Origin: Anaerococcus vaginimassiliensis
GTDB lineage: Bacteria; Bacillota; Clostridia; Tissierellales; Peptoniphilaceae
NCBI RefSeq assembly: GCF_900626155.1
Contig: NZ_LR130844.1
Location: 1,329,109 to 1,393,108 of the forward strand
Direction: 5' to 3'
DNA length: 64,000 bases
A model generated the notes under the pieces. The model was not told the DNA's origin. It saw only the letters and a list, made by a program, of their open reading frames with translations, and did no database searches. Position numbers and translations under genes: made by a program. Positions 36,082-44,477 of the stretch are shown here, one piece after another; position 1 is the stretch's first letter; each line of letters begins with the position of its first letter.

Positions 36082-36560
36082 TAGTAGAAGTTTTCAACTT
36101 TAGCTTTCAATTCATATTCATTATCTATATTGTGGGCAATATGGGTAAACCTCTCTAGGGCGATTTTTCTAGGTATAATGCCTAAAAAATATCCGTTTGT
36201 ATGAGTTATACAAACAAAGTTATTATTTATTAATAACCTTAGTACATCTTCTAAATCGTGATTATCAAATAAGATTGGTACTACTTGATTCATAACTTCC
36301 TTGACTTTAATTTTAAGAAGTTTATCCTCATCGAAAATTGATAGGTCGTCAAAGCTTGTTACTATATTAGATATTGATATTAGACCTCTAACATGCTTGT
36401 TGTTATCAAGGACTGGAATAGTTTGATATCCAGAATTTGATAGTACTAAAACAGCATGGAGCAAAGAATCATCTTCATTACAAACTGCGACTTCAGAAGC
36501 AGGTATCATTAAATTTTCAGTAGGTCTATAAAACATATCTTTAATTTCTTCACTAATCAT
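36081..36560 (-). CDS. CBS-pair protein, CbpB/DarB-like
   Basis: The 159-residue protein is a tandem CBS domain with no other module: first CBS about residues 15-80 (LMIPASEVAVCNEDDSLLHAVLVLSNSGYQTIPVLD), second about 85-150 (VKEVMNQVVPILFDNHDLEDVLRLLINNNFVCITH). The pattern and length follow YkuL/DarB of Bacillus and CbpB of Listeria, c-di-AMP-binding proteins that control the stringent response enzyme Rel. I begin at 36560, where TTGAGG precedes the ATG by 6 bases; the frame extends to 36602 without an RBS. Binding of c-di-AMP is inferred from resemblance. Confidence 0.78.
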   Translation of the reverse strand: MISEEIKDMFYRPTENLMIPASEVAVCNEDDSLLHAVLVLSNSGYQTIPVLDNNKHVRGLISISNIVTSFDDLSIFDEDKLLKIKVKEVMNQVVPILFDNHDLEDVLRLLINNNFVCITHTNGYFLGIIPRKIALERFTHIAHNIDNEYELKAKVENFY

Positions 36561-36637
36561 AATTACCTCAATTCCGAATACTTTGATTATTATAATCCTC
36601 ATTACTGATTATAAGATAAATTTGTGTATATTTGATG

Positions 36638-36671
36638 TAAAAAAAGAGTTAGTAGAATATTCTACTAACTC
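36638..36671 (-). terminator. Terminator of the tRNA-Ser/SRP RNA transcript
   Basis: Positions 36646-36671 are a perfect 26-bp inverted repeat (half site GAGTTAGTAGAAT), followed on the - strand by a run of T. Confidence 0.9.
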
Positions 36672-36674
36672 TAA

Positions 36675-36946
36675 AATATGTAAGCACACCCAAGGTCGAA
36701 CATAAGTCTTTTAAAAGTGTCTTAGAACAACGACTCATGTTAGGTGACCTTACGGCACACAGAAAGTACTGCTTAATGCTGCTACGTTCCCGTCCTGACA
36801 TGATTCACAGCTTCCTGTTGCGTAAGACCCAACAATCAACACCGATATTTTAAGTCTTAATAAAAAACTTAGGCCCTAACTTGGGAATTAAACCCTGCTG
36901 TAGCGGATTGCAGGTTACAAGGCACCGCTAGTTCCCCGTCTAGTGC
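36675..36946 (-). ncRNA. ffs: Signal recognition particle RNA, large Bacillus type
   Basis: Read on the - strand, the region contains the Alu-domain pattern TAGCGGTGCCTTGTAACC, followed by TGCAATCCGCTACAGCAGG, very close to Bacillus scRNA, and the S-domain GTCAGGACGGGAACGTAGCA with a GGAA tetraloop. The stem around the loop is ACG/CGT instead of the usual TCC/GGA, a compensated change. Overall length of about 270 nucleotides matches the Bacillus form. It begins right after the tRNA-Ser CCA and has no own promoter. The exact ends are estimates. Confidence 0.92.
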
Positions 36947-36947
36947 A

Positions 36948-37037
36948 TGGCGGAGAGCATGGGATTTGAACCCATGATACGCACAAACGTATACACGATT
37001 TCCAATCGTGCTCCTTCAACCGCTCGGACAGCTCTCC
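36948..37037 (-). tRNA. tRNA-Ser (anticodon GGA)
   Basis: The 90-nucleotide sequence starts GGAGAGC and ends GCTCTCC-G-CCA, so the acceptor stem pairs perfectly and CCA is encoded. The anticodon stem-loop is CACGA-TTGGAAA-TCGTG with GGA at 37001-37003, reading UCC and UCU. The long variable arm (TATACGTTTGTGCGTAT) is that of serine tRNAs, and the T-loop GGTTCAAATCC is standard. The SRP RNA follows immediately. Confidence 0.97.
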
Positions 37038-37052
37038 TCACTACATTTACTA

Positions 37053-37081
37053 ACTATACCATAGATTATTATTATTTGCAA
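37053..37081 (-). promoter_or_regulatory. Promoter of tRNA-Ser and SRP RNA
   Basis: On the - strand TTGCAA (37081-37076) and TATAGT (37058-37053) are 17 bases apart, with TGG before the -10 as an extended element. The tRNA begins 15 bases downstream. Confidence 0.75.
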
Positions 37082-37145
37082 AAGATTTACATTATAAGGT
37101 AAACAATTGTTACAGGTTTCTTCTTTTCATTATAAGTTATACTTG

Positions 37146-37154
37146 TGGTATAAT
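37146..37154 (+). promoter_or_regulatory. Extended -10 promoter of dnaX-ebfC-recR
   Basis: TGGTATAAT at 37146-37154 precedes the dnaX start by 22 bases. It diverges from the tRNA/SRP promoter, and the two share about 70 bases of upstream region. Confidence 0.7.
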
Positions 37155-37176
37155 AGCTTAGTAGAAAGGAAATTTT

Positions 37177-39042
37177 ATGGCAAAAGCTTTGTATAGGCAG
37201 TACAGACCCAAGACCTTCGATGAAGTCCTAGGCCAAGATAGGGTTGTAAATGTCCTTAAAAATCAAGTAAAAAATAATAATTTTTCCCATGCTTATATAT
37301 TTGCTGGAGAACGTGGTTGCGGAAAGACCACCTGTGCGAAAATATTTGCTAAGGCTATCAATTGCCTTCATCCAAAAGATGGATCGCCTTGTTTAGAGTG
37401 TGAGAATTGTAAGGCTATTGATGATGAATCTACAATCGATATTATCGAGATGGATGCTGCAAGTAATAGAAGAATAGATGATATTAGAAATCTTAAAGAT
37501 AATGTAATATACCCACCTAATAAGTTGAAGTATAAGGTATATATTATAGATGAGGCTCATATGATTACAAGAGAAGCTTTCAATGCTCTCTTAAAAATCA
37601 TGGAAGAGCCTCCAAGTCATTTAGTTTTTATTCTTGCAACAACTGAGATTGACAAAATTCCAAATACAATTTTATCTAGAGTTCAAAATTTTGAGTTTAA
37701 TAAAATAGATTCAAGTAAAATTAAGGAACAAATCAATATTATTCTAGATGATAAAGATATAAAAATGGAAAATGAAGCTATTGATCTAATTATTAGAAAA
37801 GCAAATGGCGCTATGCGTGATGCTTTAAGTATACTTGATCAGGTTATATCATATGATAGCAAGGATTTTAAGATATCTGATGTTGAGGAGCTTTTGGGAG
37901 TAGTAGATTTCTATGATATTGATAAACTTACATCATCTATCTTTTCTTTTAATCAAAAAGAAGCCTTGTCTTATATCTTTAGCCTAAGAGAGAATAATAA
38001 GTCAAATAAGGATATACTCGATTCTCTAACTTATTACCTTAGAGATATAATGGTATATAAGATGACTGAAGATGAGTCAAACTTTGAGAACAAAGAAAGA
38101 CTAGATTTTATTAAAAAAAGTTCTGAAAATATTGATATTGAAAGATTGCTGGATATGTTAGATATCCTAAGTGAATACTCTAACAAGCTAAGATATTCAG
38201 AAAACACTGATTTAATCATAGAGCTTTTAGTTGTTAGACTTATTAACACCAAGGATATATCTTCTCTTGATTCTAGAATTAGATATCTAGAGATGAGAAA
38301 TGCTGATGATCTTGTTAGTCTGGTCAATGATTTGGTTAATGATAAACTAAAAAATCTAGATAAATTAGATTTATCTTTGCAAGGTAATTCAACTAGCAGT
38401 AATCTTGTAAACGTAGGAAATGAAGATGATACTCAAATAATGTCTACTAAAGAAACTATTATCGAACCTGAAGTAATAGAGTCTAAAGATGAATCTGAAA
38501 AAATCGATCAAGATAACATAGATGATCATAAAAAAAATCCTGAAATAGTAAACTTACCAGAAAATATGATTGAAGACATAAAAAATGTTATAATCAATAT
38601 AGCTGGTAGAATGCTAAAGCCGATGTTTGATTCAGATGGGTTTTATTATACCTATAAACCTGGAGAATTTATCTTATATCTAAAGGATGATTTCTATGGT
38701 ATTTTTGTCCAGACCAAAACTGAAGAGATTAGCAAATCTTTGGGAGAAATATTTTCTAGGGAAATTTCCTTTAGTTTGGGAGATTACAAAGATTTAGAAA
38801 AATCTAGTCAAAAAAAAACTTCTGAACTAGAAAGTGAAAGTCAAACGTCTACTGAAGTAGAAAACATAGAAGAAACTTTAGATGTAGAAGAAAAATCAGT
38901 TTCTATAAATTCAAGTGATGAAGATATAGTAGACGAAAGTAAAAATATAATAAAAAATGATGGTGATACTTCAAATATAGAAAAAAATGCTGAAATTTAT
39001 AAGCTTAAGGAAATATTTGGAGAAGATCTAATAATTAAGTAA
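37177..39042 (+). CDS. dnaX: DNA polymerase III subunit gamma/tau
   Basis: DnaX is the clamp-loader motor. The 621-residue protein begins LYRQYRPKTFDEVLGQ, has Walker A GERGCGKTT (about residues 46-54), the four-cysteine zinc module (CLHPKDGSPCLECENCK, about 64-80), DEAHMITREAFNALLKIMEEPP and the sensor region with LSRVQNFEF. Domain III ends near 370. The rest is acidic and low in complexity, with a possible tau-specific segment around residues 465-540. A run of nine A at 38810-38818 lies at codons 545-548; loss or gain of one A would end translation within a few codons. AAAGGA precedes the ATG. Confidence 0.96.
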   Translation: MAKALYRQYRPKTFDEVLGQDRVVNVLKNQVKNNNFSHAYIFAGERGCGKTTCAKIFAKAINCLHPKDGSPCLECENCKAIDDESTIDIIEMDAASNRRIDDIRNLKDNVIYPPNKLKYKVYIIDEAHMITREAFNALLKIMEEPPSHLVFILATTEIDKIPNTILSRVQNFEFNKIDSSKIKEQINIILDDKDIKMENEAIDLIIRKANGAMRDALSILDQVISYDSKDFKISDVEELLGVVDFYDIDKLTSSIFSFNQKEALSYIFSLRENNKSNKDILDSLTYYLRDIMVYKMTEDESNFENKERLDFIKKSSENIDIERLLDMLDILSEYSNKLRYSENTDLIIELLVVRLINTKDISSLDSRIRYLEMRNADDLVSLVNDLVNDKLKNLDKLDLSLQGNSTSSNLVNVGNEDDTQIMSTKETIIEPEVIESKDESEKIDQDNIDDHKKNPEIVNLPENMIEDIKNVIINIAGRMLKPMFDSDGFYYTYKPGEFILYLKDDFYGIFVQTKTEEISKSLGEIFSREISFSLGDYKDLEKSSQKKTSELESESQTSTEVENIEETLDVEEKSVSINSSDEDIVDESKNIIKNDGDTSNIEKNAEIYKLKEIFGEDLIIK

Positions 39043-39054
39043 AGGAGAAATAAA

Positions 39055-39393
39055 ATGGCAAGAGGCGGATTTAGAGGTGGCGCACCTAATATGAACAATA
39101 TGATGAAACAAGTAAAAAAGATGCAAGAGCAAATGGAAAAGGCCCAATCTGAAATTGAAGAAAAAGAATTTTCATCATCAGCAGGTGGTGGAGTAGTAGA
39201 AGCTACAGTCAATGGGAAAAAAGAAGTACTTAGTGTAAAAATTAATCCTGATGTAGTAGATCCAGAAGATGTTGAAATGTTAGAAGACTTGATTATGGTT
39301 GCTATAAATGACGCTATGACTAAAGCAGCTAACTATAACGAAGAAACAATGGGTAAACTTACAGGTGGAATAAATATACCTGGATTAATGTAA
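39055..39393 (+). CDS. ebfC: Nucleoid-associated protein, YbaB/EbfC family
   Basis: A 112-residue DNA-binding protein usually coded between dnaX and recR. The family core NMMKQVKKMQEQMEKAQSEIEEKEF, GGGVVEATVNGKKEVLSVKINPDVVDPEDVEMLEDLIMVAINDA is complete. The N-terminal ARGGFRGGAPNMN is glycine-rich as in several Firmicutes. AAAGGAG lies 7 bases before the ATG. The stop overlaps the recR start by one base (TAATG). Confidence 0.95.
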   Translation: MARGGFRGGAPNMNNMMKQVKKMQEQMEKAQSEIEEKEFSSSAGGGVVEATVNGKKEVLSVKINPDVVDPEDVEMLEDLIMVAINDAMTKAANYNEETMGKLTGGINIPGLM

Positions 39394-39998
39394 TGGCTTT
39401 ATTTCCAGAATCTTTGACAAATCTAATAGAACAGTTTCAAAAACTTCCAACTATAGGCAGGAAAAGCGCGGAAAGGTTGGCTATGTCTATAGTAGATGAT
39501 GATAGAAAAAAAGTAGAAGATTTTTCTAAAAGTCTATTAGAAGTTAAGGATAGAATTCATAAATGTGAGATTTGTGGAAATTTGACTGAAGAAGATATTT
39601 GCGATATATGTAAGGATATAACAAGAAACGAAGAATATCTTTGCATAGTAGAAGATGTTAGAAATCTCATAGCTATAGAAAAATCTAATGCCTACAGGGG
39701 ACGCTACCACGTTCTCGGTGGGCTTATTTCACCTTCAGATGGGATAGGACCAGATGAGCTAAATATTGACAAATTACTAGAAAGAATCAAAAAAGAAGAC
39801 ATAAAAGAAGTTATTATAGCGATTTCTTCTACTATAGAGGGTGAAACTACAATTTTATTCTTATCAAGCATTCTATCAAAGCTCAATGTAAAGATTACTA
39901 AGCTTGCTCAAGGTATACCAGTAGGTTCAAACTTAGAGTATTTCGACCAGTTAACCTTAGAAAGAGCTTTAGAAGATAGGAGGGAAATTATTGATTAA
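39393..39998 (+). CDS. recR: Recombination mediator RecR
   Basis: RecR works with RecO/RecF to load RecA on gapped DNA. The 201-residue protein has the helix-hairpin-helix LPTIGRKSAERLA (residues about 17-29), a C4 zinc finger (CEICGNLTEEDICDIC, about 54-69) and a Toprim domain (LCIVEDVRNLIAIE ... YHVLGGLISP), ending LERALEDRREI as usual. The TTG start of the next gene lies in its last codons. Confidence 0.96.
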   Translation: MALFPESLTNLIEQFQKLPTIGRKSAERLAMSIVDDDRKKVEDFSKSLLEVKDRIHKCEICGNLTEEDICDICKDITRNEEYLCIVEDVRNLIAIEKSNAYRGRYHVLGGLISPSDGIGPDELNIDKLLERIKKEDIKEVIIAISSTIEGETTILFLSSILSKLNVKITKLAQGIPVGSNLEYFDQLTLERALEDRREIID

Positions 39999-40971
39999 GA
40001 TAAAAAGATTAATAATTATGATGTGTTTAACCCTGATACTAGTAGCTTGCTCTGTTAAAAAAGAAGATAAAATTGACGAAAGTTTTAGTCAAACAGATCC
40101 AAAACCAATAGCAAGTGCGATTGATATCAAGTCAACAAGTTTTGCCTCTAGTATTTTATTAGACTCAATGAAAAATAACGATGATTTTTCCTATAATCCA
40201 ACTGATGTTGATGATTTAGAAAAAATAATGGATGGTAATTTTGATATTGCAATAGTACCAGCGATTTTAGCACCAAGCATATATAATACAACTAACTCTG
40301 GCGTTAGCATTGCTGCTATTAGTCTTGTAAATAACCTTTATGCCCTTAGTGATACTCAAATAAATTCACCCAAAGACATGTTTGGAAAAAAATTATTAAT
40401 TAGAGATATGGGAAGTGTGTACAAAAAAGCATTAGATTCAAAACTATCAATAATAAAAGGTGTATTTGGGATTGATGTTTTATTTTATGAGAACATAAAA
40501 GAATTAGAAGATTATATCAATGCAAATGATTCATATATTGCTGTAGTGTCTGAGCCTTATCTAAGTAAAATCAAGAATAATAAAAAAAGTACAGTTTATA
40601 ACTTGACTGAAATTATGCCTTATCTATCAGATGAAAAATTAAGTGTTGATAGTGATATAGTTTCCGAAGTAGTACTTGTTAACAATAAATTTTTAAAAGA
40701 CAAAAAATCTACTTTTGATAGATTTTTAGATGATTTAAAAGTAACTACAGAAAAGCTTAAAGATAATCCCGAAATCTCAGCTAACATTATCAATAGATAT
40801 GATTTAAGTAGCGACGATGCAATGAATATTTATAAGAATATGGATGTAGTTTATATTGATGGGGACACTATGAAGGGACTGTATAATATATATCTTGATG
40901 GCATTGATAAACTTAAACTAGATATTTGTCATGGAGATAGACCATCGGATGATTTTTATTACTATAAATAA
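39991..40971 (+). CDS. Lipoprotein resembling an NMT1/SsuA-type substrate-binding protein
   Basis: The 326-residue protein has an N-terminal signal with lipobox LVAC (Cys20), then a two-domain binding-protein pattern: DIAIVPAILAPSIYNTTNSGVSIAAISLVNNLYALS, IRDMGSVYKKALDSKLSIIKG and EVVLVNNKFLKDKKSTFDRFLDDLK, like the NMT1/THI5 and SsuA families. It starts with TTG at 39991, supported by AGGAGGG 6 bases upstream; the next ATG at 40018 would cut the signal peptide. It overlaps recR and no permease or ATPase is nearby, so the substrate is unknown. Confidence 0.75.
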   Translation: MIKIKRLIIMMCLTLILVACSVKKEDKIDESFSQTDPKPIASAIDIKSTSFASSILLDSMKNNDDFSYNPTDVDDLEKIMDGNFDIAIVPAILAPSIYNTTNSGVSIAAISLVNNLYALSDTQINSPKDMFGKKLLIRDMGSVYKKALDSKLSIIKGVFGIDVLFYENIKELEDYINANDSYIAVVSEPYLSKIKNNKKSTVYNLTEIMPYLSDEKLSVDSDIVSEVVLVNNKFLKDKKSTFDRFLDDLKVTTEKLKDNPEISANIINRYDLSSDDAMNIYKNMDVVYIDGDTMKGLYNIYLDGIDKLKLDICHGDRPSDDFYYYK

Positions 40972-40993
40972 TAAATACAAGAAAGAGTTATAA

Positions 40994-42391
40994 ATGCTTG
41001 ATAAAAAATACTACCATAATAATTTAGATAAGCTGAAACAAATGTCTGAAGAAGTTTCTAAAGACCCATTCTTACCTTGTTTTCATATATATCCTAAATC
41101 AGGTTGGTTAAATGATCCAAATGGTTTATGCCAAGTTGATGGAACATATCATATATATTTTCAGTACTCACCGTTTGATGAAAATAAAAAAGATATATTA
41201 TGGGGGCATGTTTCAAGTAAAGACTTGATCAATTTTACTAGAGAAGAACCTTTCATATACTCGGATAGTGAGTTTGATAGAGATGGAGCCTACTCAGGAT
41301 CAGCTTTTGTAGCTAATAATGAAATTAACTTTTTCTATACTGGAAATGTCAAATACGATGGTGATTATGACTACGTAAACGATGGAAGAGAACACAACAC
41401 AATCAGAGTTAAATCAATAGATGGAGTAACTTACGGTTGTAAAGAGCTTTTGTTAACTAATTCAGATTATCCTAAAAATATGACTAAACATGTAAGAGAT
41501 CCTAAAATATTCAATGAGAATAATTTTTATTATATGTTTTTGGGAGCAAGAAATAGAGAGGATAAGGGACTAGTTTTAGTTTATAAATCTAGTGATTTAA
41601 AAGATTTCTCATATTTTATGACTATTGAAAGTGTAGAAAACTTCGGTTACATGTGGGAGTGTCCAGATTATTTTAAACTAAATAAGCAAGGAATCCTCAT
41701 ATGTTGCCCTCAGGGAGTAGAGAAAGAAGATTTTAAATATCAAAATATCTATCAAGCTGGTTTCTTCCCTATAAATATGGACTTAGAAAATAAGAAGTAT
41801 GAGTTGGGAGATTTTTACGAATTAGATTATGGATTTGATTTCTATGCTCCTCAAACTTTTGAAGATGAAAATGGTAGAAGAATTCTGATAGCTTGGATGG
41901 GTATGCCAGATGCTAATTATACAAATCCTACCATAGAATATAAATGGCAACATTGTCTAACTATACCAAGAGAATTGAAATATGATGAAGGAAAGCTATA
42001 TCAAAAACCAATATCCGAACTTTGTAAGTTAAGAGAAGAAAAGTTAAGCCTTGAAAGAGGAGGTAAGTGTAACTTACAGGTTTATGAGGCGTTTTCTAAT
42101 GATATAAGTTCTGACTTTGAGATAAATCTAAGAAAGGATGTTAAATTATCATACCAAGAAGAAACTTTAACTCTAGATATGGGAGAAAGTTCTTATGGGA
42201 GAAAGATTAGAGAAATCAAAATAGAAAATATTGAAAACATTAGAATTTACTCAGATAAGTCTTCATTAGAGATATTTATCAATGATGGCTCCTATGTATT
42301 AAGTACTAGAGTTTATTCATTAGACTATTTATTTTATTCGAAAGATTTAGACTTTACCATTTACCCTTTAAAAAATATAATTATAAAATAA
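40994..42391 (+). CDS. Glycoside hydrolase family 32, probable sucrose-6-phosphate hydrolase
   Basis: The 465-residue protein has the GH32 active-site motifs: WLNDPNG at residues 38-44 (nucleophile Asp41), VRDPK near 168 (transition-state Asp) and WECPDYF near 222 (acid/base Glu). The C-terminal beta-sandwich from about 350 ends with SLEIFINDG, also typical. There is no signal peptide, so it acts inside the cell, which fits a sucrose-6-phosphate or fructan-oligosaccharide hydrolase. No PTS transporter is adjacent, so the substrate is not fixed. A terminator follows. Confidence 0.88.
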   Translation: MLDKKYYHNNLDKLKQMSEEVSKDPFLPCFHIYPKSGWLNDPNGLCQVDGTYHIYFQYSPFDENKKDILWGHVSSKDLINFTREEPFIYSDSEFDRDGAYSGSAFVANNEINFFYTGNVKYDGDYDYVNDGREHNTIRVKSIDGVTYGCKELLLTNSDYPKNMTKHVRDPKIFNENNFYYMFLGARNREDKGLVLVYKSSDLKDFSYFMTIESVENFGYMWECPDYFKLNKQGILICCPQGVEKEDFKYQNIYQAGFFPINMDLENKKYELGDFYELDYGFDFYAPQTFEDENGRRILIAWMGMPDANYTNPTIEYKWQHCLTIPRELKYDEGKLYQKPISELCKLREEKLSLERGGKCNLQVYEAFSNDISSDFEINLRKDVKLSYQEETLTLDMGESSYGRKIREIKIENIENIRIYSDKSSLEIFINDGSYVLSTRVYSLDYLFYSKDLDFTIYPLKNIIIK

Positions 42392-42395
42392 TTAG

Positions 42396-42426
42396 AACCT
42401 AACTTTTACTTGAAGTTAGGTTTTTT
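42396..42426 (+). terminator. Intrinsic terminator after the GH32 gene
   Basis: AACCTAACTT and AAGTTAGGTT form a 10-bp stem around TTACTTG, followed by TTTT. Confidence 0.9.
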
Positions 42427-42450
42427 ATTTGAAAATTCTAAAAAGGGTAA

Positions 42451-42480
42451 GGATATAAGGTAAGAGATAAATTTATATCC
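42451..42480 (+). promoter_or_regulatory. Hairpin just before the ribosome binding site of the enoyl-CoA hydratase-like gene
   Basis: GGATATAA (42451-42458) pairs with TTATATCC (42473-42480); the RBS AAGGAGG follows within 2 bases. It might influence translation initiation, or the left arm may be part of a promoter -10 region. Confidence 0.35.
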
Positions 42481-42492
42481 TAAGGAGGATTT

Positions 42493-43557
42493 ATGATAGA
42501 GACTAAAATTATTGAAAATATAGGAGTGATTTACCTAGCGAAACCAAATCTTATAAATGCTTTAGATATAGATATGGTAAGAAATATAAAAAGTACATTA
42601 GAATCATGGGAAAGAGATGACAATGTAAGAGCGGTTCTACTTGATTCTACATCTGATAAGGGATTTTGTTCTGGAGGAGATTTAAAATCCTTATATGATG
42701 ATCTTATAAATAATGAAGATTTATCTAATAAAGAAAAATTTTTCGTAGAAGAGTTTGATTTAGACAAGTACCTTTCGATATATAAAAAGCCTGTAGTTAG
42801 TCATTGGTATGGAGTAACTATGGGTGGAGGAATTGGACTTACTATTAATTCTGATTTTATAATTGTAGATGAAACTGTCAATTGGGCAATGCCTGAGACA
42901 AGACTTGGGTTTGTGCCAGATGTAGGAGTGTGTCATTATATATCAATGCTACCTCAAGCAGTAGGTCAATATGTGGGACTTTTAGGGAAAAGTTTAGGGG
43001 CAAGCGATGTAATGGAATTTGGTCTTGCTGACTTTTACATCAACTCTAATGATTATAATAAAGCAATTAAAAACTTATTTAACTTATCAAGAGATTATTC
43101 TGGAGATAAGTTGATTGAGAAATTTAGAGAATCAATCATAAAATATCAAAATACCGAAAATTCATCAAAAATCAAAAAAAACTTGGATGGTATAAATAAA
43201 TATTTTAATGGAGAAAGTATAGAAGATATATTTGAGAAATTAAATAATAGCAAGGATGAATTTGCCAAAGACTGTTTAGAAGAATTTGACGAAAGATACC
43301 CATTAATGCTAAAAGTTCAGTTTGAAAAATATTTTGTTTGTAAAAATCTAAATTATCAAGATACAATAGACTTAGATCTTAAAATATTACGTCATAGTGT
43401 AAAGTCTGGATCAATGCAAGAAGGAATAAAAGCGGTCATTATCGATAAAAATCATAAGGCGAATTGGCCAGAAGATTCTTTAGCAAAGGTTGATGAAGAA
43501 ACAGTAAAGAATCTTTTATCAATTGATAAAACTAATAAGGAAAATATAAATTTATAA
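42493..43557 (+). CDS. 3-hydroxyisobutyryl-CoA hydrolase-like enoyl-CoA hydratase family protein
   Basis: The 354-residue protein matches the ECH_2 branch of the crotonase superfamily: LDSTSDKGFCSGGDLKSLYDD (oxyanion hole), VSHWYGVTMGGGIGLTINSDF, and the hydrolase-type AMPETRLGFVPDVGVCHYIS with the catalytic Glu and Asp of HIBCH. The extra C-terminal ~150 residues are typical of this branch. AAGGAGG precedes the ATG. No valine catabolism genes are nearby, so the real acyl-CoA substrate is uncertain. Confidence 0.82.
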   Translation: MIETKIIENIGVIYLAKPNLINALDIDMVRNIKSTLESWERDDNVRAVLLDSTSDKGFCSGGDLKSLYDDLINNEDLSNKEKFFVEEFDLDKYLSIYKKPVVSHWYGVTMGGGIGLTINSDFIIVDETVNWAMPETRLGFVPDVGVCHYISMLPQAVGQYVGLLGKSLGASDVMEFGLADFYINSNDYNKAIKNLFNLSRDYSGDKLIEKFRESIIKYQNTENSSKIKKNLDGINKYFNGESIEDIFEKLNNSKDEFAKDCLEEFDERYPLMLKVQFEKYFVCKNLNYQDTIDLDLKILRHSVKSGSMQEGIKAVIIDKNHKANWPEDSLAKVDEETVKNLLSIDKTNKENINL

Positions 43558-43562
43558 TTTCT

Positions 43563-43592
43563 AAAAACAGCTGTCAATACGGCTGTTTTTTA
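43563..43592 (+). terminator. Intrinsic terminator
   Basis: AAAAACAGC and GCTGTTTTT form a 9-bp stem with a 10-base loop; the right arm is itself the U-tract. Confidence 0.8.
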
Positions 43593-43641
43593 TGGTTAAT
43601 TATAAGATTTGGGTATAAATATAGAAACAGAGGAGGAAATT

Positions 43642-43905
43642 ATGAGAAAAACAAAGGTAAGTATGGTATTTTTTATAATTGGAGTATTACTTTTAGCCGT
43701 ATCATTTGTTGTTCCAACAGATATATTAAATTCTTACACTAATTTAAAACCAATCGGTCTTAGTACATTGTTTTTGTGTCCAGCTTTTGGAATAATAGGC
43801 GTGCTATTTTCTATTAAGGAAAAATCGTTGGTATTTGGGATATTAAATGCATTGCTAATGCTAGCATTTCCTATTATGATGTTTATTGGTTATAATATTT
43901 TATAA
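43642..43905 (+). CDS. Small membrane protein of unknown function
   Basis: I do not recognise a family. The 87-residue protein has three hydrophobic stretches (about residues 7-26, 40-57 and 62-84) and a short positively charged start, MRKTKVS, so it should be an integral membrane protein with the N-terminus inside. I chose ATG 43642 because GAGGAGG precedes it by 6 bases; an in-frame TTG at 43609 lies further up without an RBS. It lies between two unrelated acyl-CoA-type enzymes. Confidence 0.7.
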   Translation: MRKTKVSMVFFIIGVLLLAVSFVVPTDILNSYTNLKPIGLSTLFLCPAFGIIGVLFSIKEKSLVFGILNALLMLAFPIMMFIGYNIL

Positions 43906-43934
43906 CTTATATATTAGATTTATATGGAGATACT

Positions 43935-44420
43935 ATGAGTGAAGATAGGATGAAAATTGCAATTCAAGATACTTATGGTGAAAGATTTAAGCACTGTTGG
44001 GGCTGTGGTAGCAAGAATGAAAATGGACTACATCTAAAATCATATCCAGGCGATGAAGAAAATACTTGTGTTACTGAGATTGTGCCAGATGGTCAATACA
44101 CAGGTGGAGTTCCAGCAAATCTATTTGGTGGAATGATTGCTATGATATTTGATTGCCATGGAACAGCCTCAGCTGCTTATTTTAACCACATAAAAAATGG
44201 ATTAGAACTTAGGGAAGATACCATTATTAAAAGATTTATCACAGCTAGACTTGAAATTGACTATAAAAAACCTACTCCTATGGGTGAAATAGTAAAAGTT
44301 ATAGCTAAGCCTCTTGAAATGACTGATAGAAAAGTTATTTTATTGATGCAAATGTATGCAAAAGATGAACTTAGAGCTGAAGCTAAGATGGTTGCAGTAG
44401 GAGTAAAGGATAATATGTAA
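43935..44420 (+). CDS. PaaI-like hotdog thioesterase
   Basis: The 161-residue protein has the hotdog pattern of acyl-CoA thioesterases: HCWGCGSKNENGLHLKSYP near the start (a CxxCG motif common in this subgroup), GGVPANLFGGMIAMIFDCHGTASAAYF with the conserved G-G-M and the catalytic-type Asp on the hotdog helix, and TARLEIDYKKPTPMGEIVKV. The cysteine pair could bind a metal. Substrate unknown. Its 30-base spacing from the membrane protein gene suggests co-transcription. Confidence 0.82.
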   Translation: MSEDRMKIAIQDTYGERFKHCWGCGSKNENGLHLKSYPGDEENTCVTEIVPDGQYTGGVPANLFGGMIAMIFDCHGTASAAYFNHIKNGLELREDTIIKRFITARLEIDYKKPTPMGEIVKVIAKPLEMTDRKVILLMQMYAKDELRAEAKMVAVGVKDNM

Positions 44421-44477
44421 TCGGAATTAGACATTTAATTTCATAACAATACAACATCTAGTTGAAATTTTCAAAAG

